64,000 nucleotides of DNA from Acidithiobacillus marinus (lineage in GTDB: Bacteria; Pseudomonadota; Gammaproteobacteria; Acidithiobacillales; Acidithiobacillaceae), in the NCBI RefSeq assembly GCF_002847505.1, contig NZ_MXAV01000044.1, positions 1 to 64,000 of the forward strand, in the 5' to 3' direction. This document shows positions 43,452 to 55,737 of the stretch, in pieces (positions within the stretch are counted from its first letter, which is position 1; each line of letters begins with the position of its first letter). The position numbers and the translations under genes are program-made. The notes beneath the pieces are model-generated. The model saw only the letters and a program-made list of their open reading frames with translations. It did no database searches and had not been told where the DNA came from.

Positions 43452-44646
43452 TCCGGGCGGAAACGGAAACAACAACAATAACCCCTGGGGACGGCGTCCC
43501 AATGAACAAAAGCCAGCCTTTGATATTCAGAAAATCACCCAGGAGTTAAAAAAACTGGGTGGTAGTCTGTTGGGCTCCGGGAAAGGTCGCGGTTCGGGTG
43601 GGCCGAAGTTTGACCCGCGCTGGTTGCATCGCCTGCCCATCATCATCATCGCCATTTTGGTGTTATTCTGGTTGGGATCAGGTATCTATGTAGTCGGTCC
43701 CAATGAAGAGGGCGTGCTATTGCGCTTCGGTAGGGAGGTGGATATCACCCAGCCGGGTATTCATTACCATTGGCCGTTTCCTTTTGAAACCGTGATGTTG
43801 ACCAAAACTGCCGAAAATCATCGCCTGGTTCTGGGTTACAGCGGTGCGGTGGATACCCTGAACCCGGGTATGATGCTGACCGCCAATGGGGATGTGATCG
43901 ATGTGCACTTCGCTGTGAATTACAAGATTAACAACCCCAGCCACTATCTGTTCAGCTCCAGTAATCCGGAACAATTGATTCGTCACAGCGCCTTGTCGGC
44001 TATGCGTGATCTGGTAGGTAACAGTACGATGAAGCATTTGCTCCATGGTGTTCAGGACAATATGGGCCAGCAAATTCAGCAGAATACTCAGAATCTACTC
44101 AATACATTTCATGCGGGCGTGACCATTCGTTCAGTTCAGATCATAAGTATTCACATTCCTAAAGCCGTCGAGTCGGCCAACACCAAAGTGATGACGGCCC
44201 AGGAGGATATGGCCCGTATCCGACGTGAAGCAGAAGCCTATGCCAGTAGCATTATTCCCAAGGCCAAGGGAGAGGCAGCAACCATGCTGACGGCCGCACA
44301 AGCTTACAAAATGCAGGTGATAGACCATGCTAAGGGCGATGCCGCGCGTTTTAACGAATTGCTGCAGGCCTATCAGAAAAATCCCGAGGTGGTGAGTGAA
44401 CGGATGTATTTACATACGATGCAGGAGATTCTTGGCAATGCGCCCAAAGTAATCATGGATAGTCATGGGAAAGCCGTGATTAATTTACACATGCCTGATT
44501 CATCGATCGTTCAGCCCAGCGCGACAACGAAGTCTGGCGCAGCAGTCAGCGCTACCACTGCAGCCACCCGCAGCACAGCGCCAGTGGCTACCACCGATAG
44601 CGCCTCCAGTCAGCCGATACTGCCCGTTTCAGGAGATCAGTCATGA
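43438..44646 (+). CDS. hflK: HflK, SPFH-domain regulator of FtsH
   Basis: About 402 residues from ATG 43438 (AAGGAG upstream), overlapping the hflX end by 14 bases. A Gly/Asn-rich N-terminus (GGNGNNNNNPWGRRP) is followed by one membrane helix (LPIIIIAILVLFWLGSGIYVV), the SPFH/Band 7 domain (VGPNEEGVLLRFGREVDITQPG) and a long helical region (MTAQEDMARIRREAEAYAS). HflK and HflC form a cage around the FtsH protease in the inner membrane. Confidence 0.95.
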   Translation: MPWSDPGGNGNNNNNPWGRRPNEQKPAFDIQKITQELKKLGGSLLGSGKGRGSGGPKFDPRWLHRLPIIIIAILVLFWLGSGIYVVGPNEEGVLLRFGREVDITQPGIHYHWPFPFETVMLTKTAENHRLVLGYSGAVDTLNPGMMLTANGDVIDVHFAVNYKINNPSHYLFSSSNPEQLIRHSALSAMRDLVGNSTMKHLLHGVQDNMGQQIQQNTQNLLNTFHAGVTIRSVQIISIHIPKAVESANTKVMTAQEDMARIRREAEAYASSIIPKAKGEAATMLTAAQAYKMQVIDHAKGDAARFNELLQAYQKNPEVVSERMYLHTMQEILGNAPKVIMDSHGKAVINLHMPDSSIVQPSATTKSGAAVSATTAATRSTAPVATTDSASSQPILPVSGDQS

Positions 44647-45514
44647 AAAACTGGATATGGGCAGTGATCATTGTTTTACTGGGCGTGATCCTGTTGCTTT
44701 CTGCAAGTTTTTACATTGTAGATCAGTCTCAGAACGCCTTGTTGATGCAATTTGGCAAGGAGCTGCGGGTGGAAAAGTCGCCAGGTCTTTATTTGAAATG
44801 GCCAGTTTTCCAGCATGTGATATACATAGACAAGCGTTTGCAAAGCTATAGTCCTCAGCCGGAAACTTTTTTGACGGAAGACAAGAAACCGGTATTGGTG
44901 GATTTTTTTGCGGAATGGCAGGTGACTGATCCTGGGGTCTATGTTGCTCATCTTCATGATCAGGCGAATGCCCAGGCCCAGATTGGTGAAGCCCTGCGTA
45001 CTGCGCTGAAAAACCGTGTTGGAAGCCTGTCTATGCAGTCGCTTATTACCGCCAGTCAGCAGACTGTATCTGCGCCGGTTTTGACTGCAGTGAATCAGCA
45101 TTTACGCAGCCTGGGTATTGACGTGCTGGATTTGCGCATTATGCAGGTGGGTTTGCCTCCTCAAGTACTTCAGGCCACCTACAAGCGCATGGAGGCAGAG
45201 CAAATCCAAAAAGCCGATGCTTATCGCGCCCAGGGGAAAAGTGCTGCAGATGCTATTCGTGCCAATGCCGAAAAGGAAAAAACCACTATTTTGGCCGATG
45301 CCTATCGACAACAGCAAGAAATTGAGGGTCAGGGTGACGCCCAAGCCGCTTCCATTTATGGAAATGCCTATGGCAAGGATCCGCAATTTTATGCTTTTTA
45401 CCGGAGCCTGAAGGCCTATCGTCACGCTTTGAGTCATAAAACCGTGCTGGTACTTAATCCCGATTCGCCGTTTTTCAAATATTTTCGGCATTCCTTGAAT
45501 GAGGCAGGAAAATA

Positions 45515-45515
<1 letters not shown>
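44643..45515 (+). CDS. hflC: HflC, SPFH-domain regulator of FtsH
   Basis: A 290-residue partner of HflK: N-terminal helix (WIWAVIIVLLGVILLLSASFY), SPFH domain beginning VDQSQNALLMQFGKE, helical region with GKSAADAIRANAEKEKTTIL and the conserved end PDSPFFKYF. The ATG overlaps the hflK stop and the TAA overlaps hisZ (TAATG). Confidence 0.96.
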
Positions 45516-48045
<2,530 letters not shown>

Positions 48046-48059
48046 ACAATGCATATAAA

Positions 48060-48087
48060 AAAGGGCAGACCCTAAAGTCTGCCCTTT
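48060..48087. terminator. Bidirectional terminator between purA and tRNA-Leu
   Basis: AAAGGGCAGAC (48060-48070) pairs perfectly with GTCTGCCCTTT (48077-48087) around a 6-base loop. T-runs follow on both strands (GCTTTT on plus, TTTTTTATAT on minus), so it serves purA and the convergent tRNA gene. Confidence 0.92.
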
Positions 48088-48092
48088 GCTTT

Positions 48093-48179
48093 TGGTACCG
48101 GGGACTGGATTCGAACCAGCACAAGCTTTCGCTCACTAGGACCTGAACCTAGCGCGTCTACCAATTCCGCCACCTCGGC
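48093..48179 (-). tRNA. tRNA-Leu, anticodon CAG
   Basis: An 87-base gene including the encoded CCA end. The acceptor stem starts GCCGAGG, the D arm has GGAATTGGTAGACGC typical of leucine tRNA, the anticodon stem CTAGG/CCTAG encloses TTCAGGT (anticodon CAG, reading CUG codons), a long variable arm of the class II type follows, and the T arm is CTGGTTCGAATCCAG. One A-C mismatch lies in the acceptor stem at pair 5-68 by my pairing. Confidence 0.95.
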
Positions 48180-48188
48180 GTGAACGGA

Positions 48189-48217
48189 ATGATCTTTGAT
48201 TAAGGAGTAGTTGTCAA
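48189..48217 (-). promoter_or_regulatory. Promoter of tRNA-Leu overlapping the rnr start codon
   Basis: On the minus strand TTGACA (48212-48217), 17 bases and GATCAT (48189-48194) place the start at about 48182, three bases before the mature tRNA. The -35 covers the A of the rnr ATG, and the rnr ribosome binding site lies in the spacer. Confidence 0.6.
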
Positions 48218-50460
48218 TGCCTGAAAACCAGGAGCCCGCCGCACTGAGTGAACGTGATCCCATGTTTGAGCGGGAGAAAGAAAAATACGAACGTCCCATC
48301 GTCAGTCGGGAATATATTCTCCAGTATCTGGAAGAAGCCGGCCAACCCCTGACCCTGGAAGACTTTTTTGCCGAACTGGAAATTGCCGAAGAAGACCAGG
48401 AAGCTCTGCGCAGACGTCTGCGGGCGATGGAAAGAGATGGTCAGCTGGTGCGTAATCGGCGTGGTGCCTATGGCATTATCGAGGCCATGGAGCTGATTCG
48501 GGGAAGTGTTAGTGCCCACCCCGACGGTTTCGGTTTTTTGATTCCCGAAGCGGGGGGCAAAGACCTGTTTTTATCACCCCGGGAAATGCGCAAGGTTTTT
48601 CATGGCGATATCATCCTGGGGCGGGCAGTGGGCGAAGATCGGCGCGGGCGCATCGAGGGTACCGTCGTGCGCATCCTGGAGCGCGCCCTGAAACAGATTG
48701 TAGGACGCTATTTCGCGGATGGCGGCAGTCATTATGTGGTACCCGAAGACCGCCGCATTTCCCATGAATTTGGCGTCGTGGAGGGGGCTGAGCTGGCCCC
48801 GGTCCATGGTCAGATAGTGACCCTGGAAATTACTCAGTACCCCGATGGGCGGAACATGCCCCAGGGCACTGTCGTCGAGATTCTCGGCGAGCATATGGCG
48901 CCGGGTATGGAAGTCGAAATTGCCGTTCGTAATTATGGTCTTCCCTACCAATGGCCCGAAGCCGTGCTTGCAGAAGCCGCGAATTTTTCCGAAGTCGTGC
49001 CCGAAGAGATGAAAGTCGATCGCCGGGATTTGCGCGACCTGCCCCTGGTCACCATCGACGGCGCCGATGCCAAGGATTTTGACGATGCGGTGTTTGCCGA
49101 GGATATTCCCGGCGGCTTTCGTCTGATTGTCGCCATTGCCGATGTGGCCAGTTATGTGCAGTCAGGCTCAGCCCTGGACAAAGAAGCAGTTGCCCGGGGA
49201 AATTCGGTGTATTTCCCGCGACGGGTTATCCCCATGTTGCCGGAAGTGCTTTCCAATGGCCTCTGTTCCCTGAATCCCCATGTGGACCGTCTGTGTATGC
49301 TCTGCGAAATGGAGATGAACAGCGCCGGTGAAGTCCAGCGTTTTCGTTTTGCCCGGGGAGTCATGCGTTCCCAGCGTCGCTTTACCTATGATGAGGTGGC
49401 TGCCATTCTCGATGGGGATGAGGCCCTGCGTGCTCAGGATGCAGCCATGGTGCCGCATCTGGAAGCATTGCATCGCCTCTACCAGAGTTTTGCCGGTGCC
49501 CGGGAAAGACGGGGTACCATCGAATTTGATTCCCAGGAAAGCCGCATCATTTACAATGACCAGTTGCGCATTGAAAAAATTGTCGCGGTGACCCGTAACG
49601 TCGCTCACCGCATCATTGAGGAGTGCATGCTGGCGGCCAATGTGTGTGCTGCCCAATATTTCCGGATTCACGAACTGCCCATGTTGTATCGGGTGCATCC
49701 GGAGCCCAATGCGGATAAACTGGAAGACTTGCGACGTTTTCTGGGAGAACTGGGCGTTCCCTTGCGACTACCGGAGCATCCGCGTAGTGCCGATCTTGCC
49801 AAGGTTATTGAAGAAACCCGCGAGCGCAGTGATGCCAGTCTGATTCAGACCGTGATTTTGCGCAGTCTGTCCCAGGCTTTTTATACCGTCGATACGGGTA
49901 TGCATTTTGGTCTGGCTTTTCCCGCCTATACTCATTTCACCTCGCCCATCCGCCGTTATCCGGATCTGGTGGTGCATCGCGGTATTCAGGCGCTACTGGA
50001 TGCCGGTAACCGTGAGCCACGCTGGCTGACCAAAAAAGAGCTGCAGGATTTGGGACAACATTGTTCCATGACCGAGCGGCGAGCTGATGAGGCCAGCCGT
50101 GAAGCGGTCAACTGGCTCAAATGTGAATTCATGATGGATAAAATCGGTGAATGTTATACGGGTATCATCACCGGCGTAACGGGGTTTGGTCTGTTTGTGG
50201 CCTTGCGGGATGTTTATGTGGAGGGCCTCATTCATATCAGTACCTTGGGAGAAGATTATTTCCATTTTGATGCCCAGCACTATCGCATTATCGGTGACCG
50301 TAGCAAGGAAACCTTCCAGTTGGGGGATGCCATTGAGGTTCGGGTGATGAATGTCAATCTCGATGATCGCAAAATCGACTTTGAAAGGGTGCAGCCTGAG
50401 GGCCAGGCGTCTGGGGGTAAATCCCGGCGTTCGCGCCGACCCAGAAAAGAGACTTCCTGA
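48217..50460 (+). CDS. rnr: Ribonuclease R
   Basis: About 747 residues from ATG 48217 (AAGGAG 9 bases upstream). An N-terminal HTH (REYILQYLEEAGQPLTLEDF), cold-shock domains, the RNB catalytic domain (TIDGADAKDFDDAVFAED with the metal-binding Asp cluster, YFPRRVIPMLPEVLSNGLCSL), an S1 domain (CYTGIITGVTGFGLFVAL) and a Lys/Arg-rich tail (SRRSRRPRK). It degrades structured RNA 3' to 5' in the cytosol. In many relatives rlmB follows; here an unrelated convergent operon does. Confidence 0.96.
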   Translation: MPENQEPAALSERDPMFEREKEKYERPIVSREYILQYLEEAGQPLTLEDFFAELEIAEEDQEALRRRLRAMERDGQLVRNRRGAYGIIEAMELIRGSVSAHPDGFGFLIPEAGGKDLFLSPREMRKVFHGDIILGRAVGEDRRGRIEGTVVRILERALKQIVGRYFADGGSHYVVPEDRRISHEFGVVEGAELAPVHGQIVTLEITQYPDGRNMPQGTVVEILGEHMAPGMEVEIAVRNYGLPYQWPEAVLAEAANFSEVVPEEMKVDRRDLRDLPLVTIDGADAKDFDDAVFAEDIPGGFRLIVAIADVASYVQSGSALDKEAVARGNSVYFPRRVIPMLPEVLSNGLCSLNPHVDRLCMLCEMEMNSAGEVQRFRFARGVMRSQRRFTYDEVAAILDGDEALRAQDAAMVPHLEALHRLYQSFAGARERRGTIEFDSQESRIIYNDQLRIEKIVAVTRNVAHRIIEECMLAANVCAAQYFRIHELPMLYRVHPEPNADKLEDLRRFLGELGVPLRLPEHPRSADLAKVIEETRERSDASLIQTVILRSLSQAFYTVDTGMHFGLAFPAYTHFTSPIRRYPDLVVHRGIQALLDAGNREPRWLTKKELQDLGQHCSMTERRADEASREAVNWLKCEFMMDKIGECYTGIITGVTGFGLFVALRDVYVEGLIHISTLGEDYFHFDAQHYRIIGDRSKETFQLGDAIEVRVMNVNLDDRKIDFERVQPEGQASGGKSRRSRRPRKETS

Positions 50461-50536
50461 TGCATGGGTCATTCTGAATAGGCACTTGATGGCGGGGCGT
50501 GTTTACGCGCGCAACGGCGCCAGGCAGATTGCGCTC

Positions 50537-52081
50537 TCAGCCATCGCTTTGCAAGTCATTTGGTGACTTCTGGACTTGCTGTGAAAACAGGGCTGTCGCT
50601 ACATCACGGGGGTAGGTGAAAATGGCGGATAGCATGAGCAGGGTGGCCACGAAAAGAACAACTGTAAAAATTTCAAAGCTGACCTTAAGACCATAGCCGT
50701 CACTGCAATGCTGGAGATGACAATAGCTTTGTGAAAAGTGGGTGGAAACCCAGCCAAAGGCAAAGGGTGCTGCTGCTTCGAGGATGTAACGCAGGGAAAT
50801 ACGGATGCCTTCCGCCCGTCCCCACAGACGGGAGTGCATGATATCCAGGCGGGCCGCGTCGAGGGTAGGATTGGTGGCGCCCAATGCCGCTGATCCCATA
50901 AACAGCCAGATGAATTCCAGCACTTGTTGATTGGTGTGTAAGGCCAACAGGAAAAAGGGAATGGTGAGCAGGAAGGCAATTCCTGTGACCCATATTCTTG
51001 CGGTAATCAGTCCCTTGCGTAACAGAAAGTCAGCTATCCAGCCGCTGGCGACTACGCCACCGATGCCCCCTAATCCCGCGCCGACAAAAAGTGTGCTGGC
51101 GGCCATAGTGTTGATATGAAACCTTTGCGTCAGATATAAAATGCCAAAGGCCAACAGCCCGGTAAAATAAAAATAGCCTGCTGATGAGGCGGTAATCAAT
51201 ATCAGATTACTGGGAATGCCAAGAATGGTCCGGGCCGCTCGAAACCAGTGCCATCGGGTCGGATCTTCTGGCAGAATGCGTTTTTGCACAGGTTTGATAG
51301 ATTTTTTTCTTATATCATCAACAAGATAGCGTTTTGTTTTGGGGTTGGGTCCGGAAGTGGCTGAAGCGTTTTTTGTGGATTTCCGGGTGAGTTCGGCGGC
51401 AAGCTTATTCATGTTGTCGCGTTCTGGTTCACGCATGCCTTTCCATAAAAAATAAGCCAGCAGAATGGCCATGGCGGCCAGAACCACAAAAACCATTCGC
51501 CAATTAGCCAAGGTATTGACGGTGCCAGCCAGGATCATTCCGATGCCAGCCCCCAGTAATTCCCCTCCGACAATCAGGCCGAAAGCTCGTCCACGCCAGG
51601 AAGGAGGAAATAAATCCCCGGAAATCGAAGCGATGATCGGGCCTACGGAGACGCCGGCTGCTCCCGCCAGCATTTGGGTAATCAGGAACCAGTCAAATCC
51701 GGGACTGATGCCACTGAAGAGCATGGCCAACGCCCATAACAAGATCAGTTTCGTCAGTAGCGGTACACGCTGGTGGCGGTCTCCGAGAATGCCTACAGGA
51801 AGGGCTGCGGCTGCCCCGGTGAGTATGGATGCTGTCGAAAGCAGACCATAGGCAATGTTACCAATGTGCAAGCTGCTTTCGAGCGATGGCGCTACAGTGC
51901 CCAGGGCGGCGAGATTCAAACTGGCCAGACCTTGAGTGAGCGCCAACAAAATGATGGCACGGGGTCTGGGGATGGTATTGAGCCAGTGTTTTTCCTGGTG
52001 GAGCAGAGTATGGATGAGTCGTAGAGGATTCAAATGCACATGATGGTGCGGCGAGCCGTCACTCCTAGGCACATCTTTCAT
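50537..52081 (-). CDS. MFS transporter coupled to the pqi operon
   Basis: A 514-residue transporter with about 12 membrane helices. The first half has the MFS loop 2-3 signature GILGDRHQRVPLLTKL and the loop 4-5 region GELLGAGIGMILAG; a charged linker (about 225-285, many Lys/Arg) separates the halves. The order of features suggests the Spinster-like branch of the superfamily. Its ATG overlaps the pqiC stop (ATGA), so it is translated together with a lipid-transport system. The substrate is unknown; a lipid or lysolipid is an inference. Confidence 0.85.
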   Translation of the reverse strand: MKDVPRSDGSPHHHVHLNPLRLIHTLLHQEKHWLNTIPRPRAIILLALTQGLASLNLAALGTVAPSLESSLHIGNIAYGLLSTASILTGAAAALPVGILGDRHQRVPLLTKLILLWALAMLFSGISPGFDWFLITQMLAGAAGVSVGPIIASISGDLFPPSWRGRAFGLIVGGELLGAGIGMILAGTVNTLANWRMVFVVLAAMAILLAYFLWKGMREPERDNMNKLAAELTRKSTKNASATSGPNPKTKRYLVDDIRKKSIKPVQKRILPEDPTRWHWFRAARTILGIPSNLILITASSAGYFYFTGLLAFGILYLTQRFHINTMAASTLFVGAGLGGIGGVVASGWIADFLLRKGLITARIWVTGIAFLLTIPFFLLALHTNQQVLEFIWLFMGSAALGATNPTLDAARLDIMHSRLWGRAEGIRISLRYILEAAAPFAFGWVSTHFSQSYCHLQHCSDGYGLKVSFEIFTVVLFVATLLMLSAIFTYPRDVATALFSQQVQKSPNDLQSDG

Positions 52082-52659
52082 GACAAATGCTGGGCCACGA
52101 CATGGCTGAGTCGCGTCAGTAGCCGACTCATCGCCGCCGCTTGGGCCTCGGGACTTTTGGCAATATGATGTTGTTCAAACTGATTGCGTCCCTGCTTTTG
52201 AATATGGCCATCGGGCATGTGTTGAATGAACCAGTCAGCACGCAGGAGCACCTGGCCATCATTGCTGGGCAGGAAAGACTGGATATTGACGGTGACCAGC
52301 AGGTAAGGACCATGGGGCAGAGGATCCCCGGGCATAAGGACGTTTTTTTCCGGCAATTCACTCGCGAGATCCTGGGCCAATACTTTTTGTGCCATACCGC
52401 CCAAAGGGGCTGCCCAGCGAACATGATTCGCCACATCCAGGCGATGTTGGCCCTGTAGAGTGGTAAAATACATTCGATCAAGATCGGCAGGCATTTGCAC
52501 ATGCGCCACTAATATCGGTAATCCCTGCGCTTGCAATGTTTGTGGGACTGGTGCCGATGTTTGTGCGGACAGGGTCAAGTACTGGGTTGGGGTGGATGCG
52601 CAACCCGCTAAGGCAAGAATGCATCCCAGCAAGAGGATTTTTTTCTGCAAGTTCATCAT
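52078..52659 (-). CDS. pqiC: PqiC-like outer-membrane lipoprotein (ABC-type auxiliary, DUF330)
   Basis: A 193-residue lipoprotein: signal KKILLLGCILALAGC with lipobox LAGC, then the PqiC/YmbA core (YLTLSAQ, PILVAHVQMPADLDRMYF, WAAPLGGMAQKVLAQDLASEL). It anchors the PqiB tunnel to the outer membrane. A second ATG one codon later is equally possible. Overlaps pqiB and the MFS gene. Confidence 0.9.
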   Translation of the reverse strand: MMNLQKKILLLGCILALAGCASTPTQYLTLSAQTSAPVPQTLQAQGLPILVAHVQMPADLDRMYFTTLQGQHRLDVANHVRWAAPLGGMAQKVLAQDLASELPEKNVLMPGDPLPHGPYLLVTVNIQSFLPSNDGQVLLRADWFIQHMPDGHIQKQGRNQFEQHHIAKSPEAQAAAMSRLLTRLSHVVAQHLS

Positions 52660-54317
52660 GGTCTTTTCCCGAAAATCAGGGCATTGGGGTGACTGTTCAG
52701 ATAATCGGTCAATTCCCGCAATGATTGGGCGGTACGTGATAATTCATAGAGAGCGCGGGGCAGGGTAGTGGACTCCGGATTATTGGCGGCGGCTCCGCGG
52801 TTTTGTAAGAGAGCGTTGCCAGATTTTAGAGCAGCATCAGCCTCCTTGCTGGCACTTTGCAGGGATTTCAGAATAGCGGGCAGATCATTATTGGCCGTCT
52901 TGCTCAACTGGTCCAGATGCGCCATGGTCTGCTGCACATGCTGCAAGGTTTTGCGGGTTTCCGGAGAACTACTCAAGGCCGACAAATTGTGGGTAAGCAT
53001 ATCCAGGTTGCCCGCAATCTGTTGGAGAGGCAGCGCATTGATTTTCTTTAAAATACCATTTATCTGATGGATGGTATCCTGAATTCCTGCGGATTCGACC
53101 ATGGGAATCTGCGGAGGATGTCCCGGCATTAAATGCGCAGCTTTAGCCTGGGGAACCATATTGAGATCAATGACCTTGGCACCGAGCAATGGCACATTAC
53201 TGCCCAGTTGGGCACGGAGACCCTGCGCAATCAGGTGGCTTAATAGGCCATTCATCTGCGCTTCGGGGTGAGCCATGTTCCAGTGTTGACCATGACTGAG
53301 AGGGATAGCCTCTGGATTGATTTGAATCTGGATGTTGGTCAATAGTGCCTGTCTATCCGCATCAAAGAACATATGAACGGCGCTGACGCTACCGATTCGA
53401 GCGCCTTCCAGCATGACTGCAGCGCCGGTTTTGAGCCCCTGTGGGCCGCCAGGCATCTGCATCTGATAGGTGACGGCATTCTCCAGAGGCGCATTTTTTG
53501 CGTCGCTGGCACTGGGATACAAGGGAAAAGTTTCATTATCCTGCAACTTGGCGCCATTTTTAGGCGTGGAAAAGCTGATCGCGCCACTCAGCAAGGCCGG
53601 AATGGCAGGGACATGCACCCCGGGATGGGCCCCGAAAAGACTGATAGCAATATTACCCGAGCTCCAGAAGCGGCTATGGGAGTTGGCCAGATGCAGAGAC
53701 TGCTCGGGGAGAAAGGCATAAATATCGAAACCTTCCCCATTTTTTTGCAGGGTTTCGCCACGGACTTCACCCACCTGTTCGCCTTTGTAGAGAATGGGTG
53801 CTCCACGAGAAATGTTCCCTTTTTCCGGGGCATGCAAAATGAGCGTAACGCCTTTGGATTCACTTTTCAGTACGGGTTCCTGATGCAAGCCCATGACATG
53901 ATGCACCGTGCGGCCAGGATGAGGATCAATGCCAATATAGGGACCTGCGATGAGGGATTTCAGGGAGCTCAAATTGGTGAAGCTGACTTTTTCACCGGCA
54001 ATCCAGTACCGAGTGCCTTTACCCAAATGGTGGGCCATATAGTTATCAAAACGAATGGTCACCGAAATTTGACCTAAGGACTGGGAGAGCTTGACCGCAG
54101 TCACATGCCCGACTGTGACCCCACGATATTTCACGACGGTATGATCGGCCTTGATACCCCCCATAGTGGGAAACTGCACGGTCACCGAAGGACCTTGGTT
54201 CACGTAGGTTTTTAATGCCAACCAGGCGACAATGGCGAGAGCGGCAACCGGTACTGCCCAGATCAGTCCGGGCCAGCGAGAGCGACGTATTTGCGCTGTC
54301 GGCAAAGGATTATTCAT
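52656..54317 (-). CDS. pqiB: PqiB-like MCE-domain protein
   Basis: About 553 residues from ATG 54317 (AGGAG upstream; an upstream in-frame start lies inside pqiA). One membrane helix (WPGLIWAVPVAALAIVAWLAL) and three MCE domains, each beginning with the strand pattern seen in PSVTVQFPTMGGIKADHTVV, VTLILHAPEKGNISRGAPIL and GGPQGLKTGAAVMLEGARIG. The C-terminal coiled coil (LDQLSKTANNDLPAILKSLQ) forms the long needle-like tunnel in E. coli PqiB. It moves lipids between the membranes. Confidence 0.93.
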   Translation of the reverse strand: MNNPLPTAQIRRSRWPGLIWAVPVAALAIVAWLALKTYVNQGPSVTVQFPTMGGIKADHTVVKYRGVTVGHVTAVKLSQSLGQISVTIRFDNYMAHHLGKGTRYWIAGEKVSFTNLSSLKSLIAGPYIGIDPHPGRTVHHVMGLHQEPVLKSESKGVTLILHAPEKGNISRGAPILYKGEQVGEVRGETLQKNGEGFDIYAFLPEQSLHLANSHSRFWSSGNIAISLFGAHPGVHVPAIPALLSGAISFSTPKNGAKLQDNETFPLYPSASDAKNAPLENAVTYQMQMPGGPQGLKTGAAVMLEGARIGSVSAVHMFFDADRQALLTNIQIQINPEAIPLSHGQHWNMAHPEAQMNGLLSHLIAQGLRAQLGSNVPLLGAKVIDLNMVPQAKAAHLMPGHPPQIPMVESAGIQDTIHQINGILKKINALPLQQIAGNLDMLTHNLSALSSSPETRKTLQHVQQTMAHLDQLSKTANNDLPAILKSLQSASKEADAALKSGNALLQNRGAAANNPESTTLPRALYELSRTAQSLRELTDYLNSHPNALIFGKRP

Positions 54318-55578
54318 GGGACTCCTGAAGAGATGCGGCCCAAAGTGCGCGTGGATCAAATATTTCTGTCGCAATCATGGTCAGAACGACCACCGCCAGA
54401 AAGGCCGGAAGGGCGTCTCCGACATAGACGGCAAGCAGTCCGGATAAATGCATCAAAGGTAAAAATACGGTTACCGTGAATACGTCCACATGGGACCAGC
54501 GCCCGATGGTTTTGATGAGACGATAGATTTGCGTTTTCAGGCGCAGACGTTTCACAGAATGAATGTGCACAGAAATGAAAAACCAGCTCAGAGAAAAAAG
54601 TTTCAGGAATGGTATCACAATGCTGGCCATGAAAATGATGCCGGCAAAGAGGAGAAAATGCGCATCAACGAGTTTCATGACGCCCGTCATGATGGTATAT
54701 CCTTCCATTTTGCCAATCTGATAGTTGTATTCCATGGGAAAAAGATAAGCAAAGGGATAACAAAAAAAGCCGGCGAGTGCAAAAGCGAGAGTCCGCATCG
54801 TGGCCTGGGGCTTATAGCGCCAGATTTTAGCCGCACATCGAGGACAGCTTTGGCCTTCCCGGTGCGCATGAACGGGCATTCCGCAATGGCCGCAACCAAT
54901 GTACTTCTGGTCGGGATCCAGCGATTCCATGTTGGGGCCAATCCGGCGCCATATTTCCCGTCTCTCCAAAGTGGCTCTGGTCAACATGCTGAGAAAAGCC
55001 AGTCCGACCACGCACCAGCCCCCGATACCTACCTCAATAGGCAAGAAGGGGGCAACCCGCTCGTAGCCGATACCAAAACCGATCAGAAATACATCCAGCA
55101 TGGCCCATTGATCAAGCCACTCTGACCAGCGAAACATTCTGCCCAGCCAGTGCGGATGATGCCCGGTATCCAGCTCAAGCAATACCACAGCCAGGGTGGT
55201 GAAACGAAAAAAGGGAAGAATCAGTAACTCCAATGCCAGAATGATGGCCACCAGAGGCCAGCCTTGGGCCGCAACCCCCCAGATGCCGGAAGCGAGTATG
55301 CTTTGATGGTGGACACCAAAAATATCCACCGACAGTAAGGGCAGAAAATTGGCGGGTATCAGCAAAAAAAGCGCCGATAAAGTCATGGCCAGAGCCGCAT
55401 TGATGCTGCGTCCGGAGGTGCGTTCTAGGACATGACCACAGCGCGGACAGGCAAGCTTGCCATGATGGTGTAACGACGGTAACTGCTGGATAAGACCACA
55501 ATCCGGACAGACCTCAACCCCGTGAGGAGGGTCTTTCGCGGCATCAGGGACCCCAATCAGCGTGGTATCCAGTGACAT
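54310..55578 (-). CDS. pqiA: PqiA-like integral membrane protein
   Basis: A 422-residue PqiA: two zinc-ribbon-like pairs (CPDCG/CPRCG near residue 25-47 and CGHCG/CPRCA near 228-250), each followed by four hydrophobic helices, giving the duplicated layout of the family. Sequence ALAGFFCYPFAYLFPMEYN is conserved in PqiA/LetA. It is the inner-membrane part of the Pqi lipid-transport system. First gene of the operon; its stop overlaps pqiB. Confidence 0.92.
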   Translation of the reverse strand: MSLDTTLIGVPDAAKDPPHGVEVCPDCGLIQQLPSLHHHGKLACPRCGHVLERTSGRSINAALAMTLSALFLLIPANFLPLLSVDIFGVHHQSILASGIWGVAAQGWPLVAIILALELLILPFFRFTTLAVVLLELDTGHHPHWLGRMFRWSEWLDQWAMLDVFLIGFGIGYERVAPFLPIEVGIGGWCVVGLAFLSMLTRATLERREIWRRIGPNMESLDPDQKYIGCGHCGMPVHAHREGQSCPRCAAKIWRYKPQATMRTLAFALAGFFCYPFAYLFPMEYNYQIGKMEGYTIMTGVMKLVDAHFLLFAGIIFMASIVIPFLKLFSLSWFFISVHIHSVKRLRLKTQIYRLIKTIGRWSHVDVFTVTVFLPLMHLSGLLAVYVGDALPAFLAVVVLTMIATEIFDPRALWAASLQESHE

Positions 55579-55737
55579 GTATAATAGATCTCTCTTTCAT
55601 CCGGGAAAGCCGGGTAGATTGGCTTCCGTATTTCAAGCTGTTTTTATGAGTCTAGCAGAAAAATGGCCCAGTGGGACTGCTGACGCGGTATCGTTCTGGT
55701 GAATACTGACAGCCTATCGGGTTATCGCAACAACTTT

